Assembly: GCA_033063855.1 (NCBI GenBank)
Contig: CP093830.1
Location: 248,854-312,853, forward strand
DNA: 64,000 bases
Source of the DNA: Smittia aterrima
Taxonomy: Eukaryota; Arthropoda; Insecta; Diptera; Chironomidae
Direction: 5' to 3'
Both the position numbers and the translations under genes were made by a program. The notes under the pieces were generated by a model. The model searched no databases. It saw nothing but the letters and a program-made list of their open reading frames with translations, and had not been told where the DNA came from. This document shows positions 56,271-64,000 of the stretch, piece by piece. Positions within the stretch are counted from its first letter, which is position 1, and every line of letters begins with the position of its first letter.

Positions 56271-58341
56271 TCAAGGCGAATCTTCGAAACTCATTTCAAC
56301 ATTTTCCAGATTTTCTTCGCTTGAGTCAATTTGAGCTGCTTTGCCTCTCATCACCTGTTGGAAAACTGAATCCAATGATAAGTTTGAGTCTTTTTGAGTT
56401 GGTACAATTTTTTTGCCAATTAATTGTGCAGGTAGCGATCGAAACTCTGAATATTGTTGTCTTGTGTGTGGTGATTGCTCTGTGAAGGTTTGAACAAACA
56501 TTGGAACAGTCTCATCTCTGTAAAATGGTTTTGCAGAAAGCTCATCAAGCATTTCATTTAACTCCAGGTTTTTCAGATTTATATATTCTTCCTCTTCTTC
56601 TTTGTAATAAGGAGCGTAAGCGACATAGTCATCTCTCAATTCAGGACGAACGATGAGTTCAATTTCTGATGATTCTGGACGACGAGGAGGGACAATTTGA
56701 TAATTGGAAAAATCTGAATCAGTTGGACGCTGTAGAGAGTTTTGCGGAGAAGTATTCAACTTGCGATAACTAAATGCGAATTTTTATTTTTATAGTAATG
56801 AAATTAAAGAAAACGATAATCACCTAAGGCTTTGTTTCGGAGCATTTAAAGAATCGAGAGCATTCATGATTTTCTCAGCTGCTTCTTCTTTCATGTCATC
56901 AACCAATTCGAGTTCCTCATTTGTTAGCAATAATTTCACTTCGTTCGCTTGTCTTTCCAAGTTTTCAAATGTTTGAAGCGAGTCTTCACTATTCGACGTT
57001 TTCGATAAACTATCAGAATAAACTTTAGAATTACGAAAAATTTCAATTAAATTCTCACTTTTTCGATTTTTTTGAAAGAGCAGCAATCACTTGTGCCATA
57101 CGAAGAATTTTATTGTACCTATCTTTAGGCGATCGTTTTGGCTTTTTATGTTCAGACTCTTTGTTCCGTGATGAATGTGCTCTAGATTGACCATAGCTTT
57201 TCGATAAAGATGGGGAATGTTTTCTTGTTTTGCTATGAGTGCTCGCGTCTGTTAAAGTTTGTCTTCGCTGCACCTTAGGCGAATCTGGAAATGCTGGTTT
57301 AATTGCTAAGATTCTTCCATGAACTCTATTTTCTGGCGACATTGGAACAAGAGCAACTTCGATAGTTTCTGGTTCTCCCGTTTGGTGGTTTGAAACTATC
57401 GCAATAACTTTAGTTGGTTCCTCTGATTTTGGTTCATCGATAAAATCAATTTCTTCAATTGTCATCAAATCTTCAGAATTCTCAAATCGTGCTGTAAGAT
57501 TCCTTTTATTATCGACAGAATTATCATCGAAACTATTTTCATCATTGAATATTTCCTGCAGCTCCAAAAACACTTCATTCAGTCCTCCATCGTCATCAAC
57601 AATGTACCCGTGAAAAATATGACGCACTGATTCATTTTGATGCCATCTGGCTGAAGCTCCCCGAGAACTCGATTTCTCTTCTATTAATATATTTCCCATA
57701 AATTCGTTATTATTGGCATTCCCTGGAATGAATTTCTGAATTCTTTCTCCAAGAATGATAAGCTTCTTGTGCTTCCCAAGCTGAGTTTCTTCAGAAGTAT
57801 TTCCATCGTAAAGTTTTTGAAGAATTCTTGATGCATACTTAAGGCATTCGATTACTTTGTTATTTCGATCATCGAGTATTTCAGCAAATCTTCGAGTTTT
57901 GTCATCGTTAGTATTATTCTTCATTTTTTTCAACTCTTTGTCAGTAGCTTCAAGTTTTCTTCGAACTTTTGAAGTTTCATTCAGAGCAACAACGTCAACA
58001 AATTTTTCTAACTTATCAAACGACATTTTCTCGACACTATTCATCATAAGTTGAATGTTCTCCATGATCGCGTTTTGATTTTGTAGTTTGACTGCATCAT
58101 TCAGTTTGGTAAATTTTTCTTTAAGTTGATGCATTGATTTTACATCCCTTCTGACAAGCTCGTTGAGCTTCGTCATTGCTGGTGAATTTTCTGTCTCAAA
58201 AGTCGATAAAACTTTATTTCCATTTTGAACACAATTTTCAATCACTTCTAGAACCCTTTGTAGAGCTTCCTTCATATTGTTGATGGAGATTTTCGGTGAA
58301 CCCATTGGAGTAGATGTAGTGAACCGAGACGACTTTTCCAT
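56271..58341 (-). CDS. unrecognised coiled-coil protein A (paralogue of B)
   Basis: Exons 57059-58341, 56824-57009 and 56271-56769, phase 2 at both junctions, giving 655 residues. I started at the ATG of MEKSSRF. Residues about 15-180 are predicted helical/coiled-coil (MKEALQRVLEVIENCVQN, KLEATDKELKKMKNN, DDRNNKVIECLKYASRIL). The rest is polar and disordered, with an acidic centre and a Ser/Arg/Lys block before the exon 1 end. The final exon has FRSLPAQLIGKKI. Several segments match protein B upstream: N-x-A-M/I..N...M, L-N-E, EATD/NRE and D-x-RN-x-KV..CLK. No known domain was recognised. The acceptor of exon 2 was fixed by phase (GATAG|TTTATCG). Confidence 0.72.
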
Positions 58342-58517
58342 CAAAAAATAAAAACTGAAAATTTAGACTAAATCTGAATTTGAAGTTATCAAATGGTCGC
58401 TGAGATTTTTAAGATTCATATTTTGTTGAAACATTTATTTGATTAATTTAGTTCCAATCGACATCATCATTTGAATCACTTTTGTTCGATCGTACGAAAG
58501 TAACATTTCGTGACTGC

Positions 58518-61190
58518 TCAGGGGTTCTCTTCTTCTTCTTCAACAGGATTGTCTTCTACATTGAAAGTCTCATTAGCGACACCCACGTTGAGAATTTCAT
58601 TATTGTGATAAACAGTGTTCAATGAATTTTCGGGATCGATTGATAAAAGGTTTTTCTTTCTTTTCAGAAAAGCTGGCAATGATTGATATTCTAATTTTGG
58701 CTTAGTCACAACAGGGAGTCGCATTGAATTCGCGGAAGATGCTTCATTGAGTTTTTCGTAACGTTCAAAGATATTTCTATAAGCACTCATGAGAACTTCG
58801 TTTAGATCTTCGAGATCTGAATCATGGATCGAAAAATCGGCTTCATCGTCACTTGGCGGAATAAAATAAATGTCTGGATTAACTGAGTCGAAGAATTCGT
58901 CTTCAGCTGGAGCTTCAAAATACTTTTCAACCGGCGGTTGTGATTGTTGCTCAGCGTTCTTCAATATTTGTCGCTGTGCTTCAGCATAGGCTCTGAACTC
59001 CGGATGAACCATGTGTTTGATTTCAAATGAGCTGAGAAGAGGATTGCCAATGACTCGTCGATATCCTTTTTGGTCGTTGTGATTTGTTGAATTAGTTCGA
59101 GACTCTGGAATGTTTATGGAACTTGAACTAGATTCACCAGCCTCTTCGATAGCGGATAATTGCTTTATGCTAGTAACTTCATAACTTCCGCTTTGCTCAT
59201 TTGAAGGAAAAACTTCTGTACTCTCATTTAAAATTAGTTCAGAGCTTTCCTTCTTTTTTTGACTTCTATCCGGCGAAGATTCAGGTTGCGGCGATTCGAA
59301 GGCTTGCGAAAAAGTTGTCTTGAAATGACCGCGCGTGTTTATCGGGAAATCTTCAACAGACTTATTAAATTTCGTGGACCTATCAGTCGAAGGAGTACTG
59401 GTTTGTTTAGAGAACTCTCTCGCTTTCATCACTTTCAAGAATTGAGCCATGATTGCCTCTCGCTTAGTTTCTAATTTTGGTGTTACTGGAGCGAGTGCTG
59501 GTTTTTTCAACTCAATCCTATCCTTAGCAAAGTCAGCCAATTCTGAAACCATCCGATTCCTTTTATTATCGTTTGAATCGCCGAAGTACTCAGAAGGATC
59601 AATTCTTTTCCTAAAAACCTCCACTTGACCGACACGATTTAATTCTAATTGTAGTTTCAAAGGATCCCTGACTGTAACGTGCTGTCCTATGTTTGGTTGA
59701 TTGAATTGAATTTCTTTCTGTCCTTCGAAATTTGTGTTCCATCGCCTTCGAGATTTGCTAGCTATTTGTTCGGGATTCTCACGATCTCTATTGGAGAAGC
59801 GAAAATTTCAAGACTTTCTTTAGAAATATTTACTAAACTTACACTTCTGACGATTGAGAAATGCTTGGTTTAATTATCATTTGTCCTTTAAAATTTTTAT
59901 TCCATCTTTTTCGAGGAGGTCGACTTGCTTCAGTTGATGTGTTGCTACAAGAAAAATATTGTGAAAAGTAGTAAGTTAACAAAAATTGGTTGACTTTTAT
60001 ATTTGTGCAAATGCTCATGGGCGCCATCCAGATGCGAGTTCGATAGCTCGCTTACAACAATGATTATTAATTTTCTTTTATGCCTTCAATATTGTTTGAA
60101 CCTCGTTCCTTAAAACCTGATAATCATTAAATTAAAATAGTGTCACGTTATTGAAATATTTACATTTGAAGAGCGGCCGATTTCATTTTGTCCAATCTTT
60201 ACATTAAATAAATCTTTCAATTCTTTAGAAATATTAACTAAACAACTTACACTTCAGACAATTGAGACATGCTTGGTTTAATTATCATTTGTCCTTTAAA
60301 ATTTTTATTCCATCTCTTTCGAGGAGGTCGACTTGTTTCAGTTGGCGTGCTGCTGCAAGGAAAATATAGTGAAAACATTCTACATATTAAACAAATCTTT
60401 TAACTTACAATCCTGTCGGTTTCTGCGTCGTTTCAACAATATTTTTCTTCATTTGATGTTCTAAATGTTCCTTCAAATGTTTTAAACAACTCACGACTTT
60501 TTGATTGCGATTGTCAAACATCTGGGCTAGCTCACTCGACTGCTGGCTCAACTTTTGATTCTCAATTTCTCTAAACTCTCTATTAGTCGCCTCGCATTTG
60601 TTTTGGACAATCAATAGCTCGTTGAGACAAAGGACGTTTGAAATCAATTGAACGTTATCATGAGAAAGGCTCTCTGAGTTTTGTATCATGCTCTCTAAAT
60701 TCTTCTTCATCGCTGAATGATTTCCATTCACTGCTGTTTTATATAATTCTAAAACTTTCAATTTTAATTGGTTCATTGCTTTAGTGTCGTTAAATATTTT
60801 CTGCAAAAGGTTCTTCGTAGAATGCATTTCCGGAGTGACATGTCGCTCGAATGTGGCAATGACATCGCCACTAATTTTTATACAATTTTGAATGCAACTT
60901 AGAAACTCTTTAATTTCCTGACTCGTCGAAAACATTTCCCGAAAAATATTCACGAGAATTTTCACAGCTTTGCTTTCTGAGGCTAACTTTTCAAATATTT
61001 TTATAACAGGAACGCTTAAAAGAGTTTGATTTTTTTTAAAGAAATCACAAGGACTTAAATATAATTCTTTGCCAGAGGCCTCTTCATTTAAGCTGTTGCT
61101 CAAAGCATTAGCGATGCGATCATATTTCAGCTGACGACGATTGAGTTTTGAATAAAATGTCAATTTAAGAAAACTGCTAATCACTCTCAA
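58518..61190 (-). CDS. unrecognised coiled-coil protein B with tandem repeated exons
   Basis: Exons 60409-61190, 60251-60352, 59843-59944 and 58518-59787, phase 2 throughout, about 751 residues. The 5' end is uncertain. The frame opens with TTG at 61190, the first in-frame ATG is near 60935, and an upstream exon is likely. Exon 1 is a helical region paralogous to protein A (EATNREFREIEN, DNRNQKVVSCLKHL). Exons 2 and 3 are both 102 bases and nearly identical (SRPPRKRWNKNFKGQMIIKP). Exon 4 begins with a third, older copy (SKSRRRWNTNFEGQKEIQF) and ends in an acidic tail with YQSLPAFLKRKKNLL, matching A. It lies head-to-tail with A, 176 bases apart. Confidence 0.68.
59815..60365 (-). repeat. recent tandem duplication of an exon plus flanking intron
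   Basis: About 130-150 bases around exon 3 (59843-59944) and exon 2 (60251-60352) match nearly base for base. The match includes both splice sites and the intronic TTTAGAAATATT segment downstream. The two copies are separated by about 300 bases of unrelated intron. Confidence 0.88.
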
Positions 61191-61697
61191 CGGACCTTTA
61201 ACTTTTAATGATCGTTTTAACGATCTCCTTAAGAAATAAGGTTCTGCCGAACATCATAAAATTGGATAATAAAAAAATATTAAAGATCTCTATCTGTCAG
61301 TGGTCTGTTCAACTTGAAAATAATAAAAAAAAATTATTTGTTTTATTTCTCTTCAATTGCTAAACCTCAAACGAACTCTATAATTCTACCTGATTACTGT
61401 TTACGTAAGGGATCGTTTTACGAGCGACTCATGTGACGGCTGGCATTAGATAAGCGATGAATTTCATTTCGCTACACATTTTCAAGACGAAAGGTTCAGA
61501 ATTTCATTCACTTTGTCGCAGAGTCTTGCCTTAGTTGGTCGTGCTTTAAGAATATTTGGACTTAAATTCATTTCTTGAATAACAAATTCCTTGGTAAGTA
61601 AATCTTCAATTAATAAACCTGCTTGCAATTACAAGTTTCCATTTTGTTTTCGTTGCAGTTATATACGTAGTAATCAGAATTAGCCTTGATTGAAACA
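61191..61697. other. divergent promoter region of protein B and the C2H2 gene
   Basis: Contains the 5' UTR of the plus-strand C2H2 gene, with a probable acceptor (TCGTTGCAG) near 61660, and presumably the first exon of protein B. A minus-strand mini-frame starting ATG at about 61571 (MNLSPNILKARPTKARLCDK) could be that exon but was not linked with confidence. Confidence 0.4.
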
Positions 61698-63950
61698 ATG
61701 GAAATCATAGAAATATCTTCGAGTGATGACAGTGACTCTGGCATCGAATCAAATAGAATGAATAAGGAAGATGAACTAAAAGAGTGGAACAGAGATGTAA
61801 TGCAATATTTAAAAGTTTTGTTAAGTGATGACAGTGATTCTGAACCAAACATAATTGAAAAGTCGATAGTGATAAAAAAAGAAGAATGCAGCACCACAGA
61901 AATAATTGACATCATTGAAATATCTTCGAGTGATGAAAATGATTCTGACGACGAATCAAATAGAAATGTTGAAGCTTGCTGTCTACTGATCCCTCGAGTG
62001 CATTTAAGCAGAATTAAGAAAAATCTTAAAATGTTCGAAACAGTTCTCAAATGCAAGAAGTGTGATGAAATGTTCAAAACTGGAAGTCTCTTGAAATATC
62101 ATTATCGCAAGCATCACACGTTCCGCAAATTCGCTTGCTTGTCATGTGAAAAGAGATTTCACCATTCTTATACTTTGACAGCACACGTCGATTACGAACA
62201 TGCTTCCATTAGTGACAAAATCAAAAGGTATCGCTGCGACAAATGTCCATCTTCATTCTCGGTAAAACGAAACATCTTGCAGCATTACAAGTTGGAACAT
62301 ACATCGCAAGAGCAACTCGCAAATAAGTTTGGCAGGCCTGACTCGTCAGGAAATTTTGCTTGTAAAGTCTGTGACCAAGTTATGAAGAGTAGAGATTCGC
62401 TACGTATTCACTTTGATTATTTTCATCAAGAGGGAGAAGAACGGAGGCACAAGTGTTCAAGTTGCGAGAGATCGTTCAATATTAAAGATGCCTTTCTTCG
62501 TCATTTGAGAACTCATGGAAATAATGGAAGAAAGAGAAAACGTCTAAGTTGCAAACGACAGGGATCAGGTGGAATTATTCGTGGCCGCAGCAAAAAACTT
62601 TCCTGTGATTATTGCGACAAAATATTCATCAATCGCAACGCATGTCTTCGGCACATGGATAAGATTCACGAGAACGGAAGACACAAAAGATATTTGTGTG
62701 ACCAATGTCCAAGATCGTTTAACATTCTCGACAACTTTAACAGCCACAAGTCAGTCGCTCATAAAGTATCTACAAAGTGTGAATTGTGTGAGAAAAACTT
62801 CCGAAACAGCGAAAATTTAGAGCGTCACAACGATTGGTATCATCCATCCCTCGATACATCAAGAAAATTAATTTGTGATCATTGTCCGATCACAAACCCG
62901 CAAGCATATCGTTTTGAAGCAAATTTACAAAGACACAAAGTTGAATCGCATGGAGTGAAGAGCTTCCAATGCCAATTTTGCGATGAAACATTTTCTCGTG
63001 TGGATCAGTTGCACATGCACAAGGACTTCGCTCATAATTTAGAAGAAGGAATAACAAAGAAATACCCTTGCGGACATTGTTCAATGAGCTTTAGAGAAAA
63101 AAGGAGCTTTTGGCGTCATCTACGTGAGAAACATTTAATTTGGTCAGAAACTTCTTGCAATATTTGCGAAAAGAAATTCCATTCAAAGGACGGCTTGAAT
63201 TATCATAACGATATTCACCATCAGCTAAATGTTGAGATAAAGAAGCGCCATTTATGTCAATTCTGTCCTCGATCGTTTAACACAATAAAAGCTCAACGAT
63301 CTCATAACTTCAATGAACATCGAGCAATGATTCCCCAACGAAAACGAAGAAGTAGACAAAGCGTTGAAACTCATATAAACTTTGCAGAAGCTGGAGCTTA
63401 TCATTGCAAACAATGTAAGCATAACTTCTTCTCAACGGAAAGTCGTCGAAGCCACATCGATTTCCATCATGGACACGATGATGGCAGAATTAGAAAGTAT
63501 CAATGCGACAAGTGTGGAATGTCTTTTAATGAAAAGCAAAACATCGCCCGACATGTGATATCGCACAAACAAAGTTATACAATGAAAGCAAAAAGAGATA
63601 AAGTAAAGAAGAAGAACCGGGAGGAGCAGAAAGAAGATCTCTTTTGTAAATATTGTGGAATAGAATATTTTACAAGTCGTGGCGCTCGTCAACACGAAGA
63701 CTTTGCACATGAGTCCTTTTCACATGGGGAACGTCGATATAGATGTACTAAATGCAACAGCTCATTCGACTATCTAAGTAATATTAAACGCCACATGCAA
63801 AAATGTCTCGACACAAATTCAGAAACGGGAATGGTCGATGATTTCGTTGTTGGAAGACGATCAATAAGACACATCATGAAGACTGAAAGTGAATGGCAAA
63901 ACGACTTTGATCTTGAAGACTTTGAAATCAAAAAAGAAAAAGATGACTAA
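61698..63950 (+). CDS. polydactyl C2H2 zinc-finger protein with N-terminal SIM-like motifs
   Basis: A single long exon of 750 residues; the ATG at 61698 is preceded by A-rich sequence (GAAACAATGG). Residues 3-11 (IIEISSSDD) and 69-80 (IIDIIEISSSDE) are hydrophobic-acidic SUMO-interacting-type motifs; a third acidic patch is VLLSDDSDSE. From residue about 117 to the end there are about 17 C2H2 fingers, mostly in alternating pairs. One type ends in H.D..H (AHVDYEH, IHFDYFH, MHKDFAH); the partner begins YxCDxCPxSF. Linkers are basic and non-canonical (no TGEKP). The last finger is C2HC (CTKC...HMQKC). It is probably a sequence-specific DNA-binding factor. It is a lineage-specific expansion type; orthology is unknown. 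Confidence 0.88.
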   Translation: MEIIEISSSDDSDSGIESNRMNKEDELKEWNRDVMQYLKVLLSDDSDSEPNIIEKSIVIKKEECSTTEIIDIIEISSSDENDSDDESNRNVEACCLLIPRVHLSRIKKNLKMFETVLKCKKCDEMFKTGSLLKYHYRKHHTFRKFACLSCEKRFHHSYTLTAHVDYEHASISDKIKRYRCDKCPSSFSVKRNILQHYKLEHTSQEQLANKFGRPDSSGNFACKVCDQVMKSRDSLRIHFDYFHQEGEERRHKCSSCERSFNIKDAFLRHLRTHGNNGRKRKRLSCKRQGSGGIIRGRSKKLSCDYCDKIFINRNACLRHMDKIHENGRHKRYLCDQCPRSFNILDNFNSHKSVAHKVSTKCELCEKNFRNSENLERHNDWYHPSLDTSRKLICDHCPITNPQAYRFEANLQRHKVESHGVKSFQCQFCDETFSRVDQLHMHKDFAHNLEEGITKKYPCGHCSMSFREKRSFWRHLREKHLIWSETSCNICEKKFHSKDGLNYHNDIHHQLNVEIKKRHLCQFCPRSFNTIKAQRSHNFNEHRAMIPQRKRRSRQSVETHINFAEAGAYHCKQCKHNFFSTESRRSHIDFHHGHDDGRIRKYQCDKCGMSFNEKQNIARHVISHKQSYTMKAKRDKVKKKNREEQKEDLFCKYCGIEYFTSRGARQHEDFAHESFSHGERRYRCTKCNSSFDYLSNIKRHMQKCLDTNSETGMVDDFVVGRRSIRHIMKTESEWQNDFDLEDFEIKKEKDD

Positions 63951-64000
63951 GTTAATGAATTATGGAGAATTTGAAATCTAAAATCTTTTGTGAAATGAAA

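Overview
This is a eukaryotic, insect-type window. Introns are mostly 50-70 bases with GT-AG ends, the DNA is AT-rich, AATAAA poly(A) signals sit close to stop codons, and the gene families are metazoan: ariadne-1, mod(mdg4), Sam-S, mRpL16, Nnp-1 and a takeout/JHBP protein. The mod(mdg4) locus architecture and protein matches point to Diptera. The compact introns suggest a nematoceran such as a midge, but the exact lineage is inference. No bacterial, organellar, CRISPR or rRNA features were seen.

Layout. 1-3332: no supported gene. 3333-5922 (+): ariadne-1, an RBR ubiquitin ligase. 6779-7672 (-): hydroxypyruvate-isomerase-like protein. 8898-9510 (+): small membrane-anchored protein, unrecognised. 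9794-11344 (+): GH99 endo-alpha-mannosidase-like protein that has lost both catalytic glutamates. 11625-12477 (-): takeout/JHBP-type secreted lipid-binding protein. 13436-35801 (-): mod(mdg4). 38205-41745 (+): S-adenosylmethionine synthetase with a mutually exclusive exon pair. 42903-43889 (+): LENG1-like CIR_N protein. 43942-44778 (-): mRpL16. 44932-47374 (+): Nnp-1/RRP1. 47831-48608 (+): cyclin-fold protein. 48840-52829 (+): large C2H2 protein. 53073-56259 (+): TTI1-like HEAT protein. 56271-58341 and 58518-61190 (-): two paralogous, unrecognised coiled-coil proteins. 61698-63950 (+): C2H2 protein with about 17 fingers and N-terminal SUMO-interacting-like motifs.

The centre of interest is mod(mdg4). 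Two common coding exons encode an almost canonical BTB domain and the conserved acidic tail. They end in phase 1 (..GCT CAA G). Downstream on the same strand I could hand-trace 46 alternative terminal units between 13.4 and 33.5 kb, each beginning after an AG with two bases that complete the same codon. Forty-three encode FLYWCH-type zinc fingers, one of them a tandem pair. The other three encode a C2H2 module, a piggyBac-like zinc ribbon and a BEN domain. Units repeat about every 435 bp, and many have a poly(A) signal at or just after the stop codon. The locus therefore works as a switchboard: one BTB oligomerisation module joined to one of 46 C-terminal recognition modules. In Drosophila the equivalent joining includes trans-splicing; whether it does here cannot be read from sequence.

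Coordinates of spliced genes are spans; exon limits are given in the evidence. Splice sites were assigned by eye from GT/GC-AG signals, reading frame and family similarity, with no transcript support.
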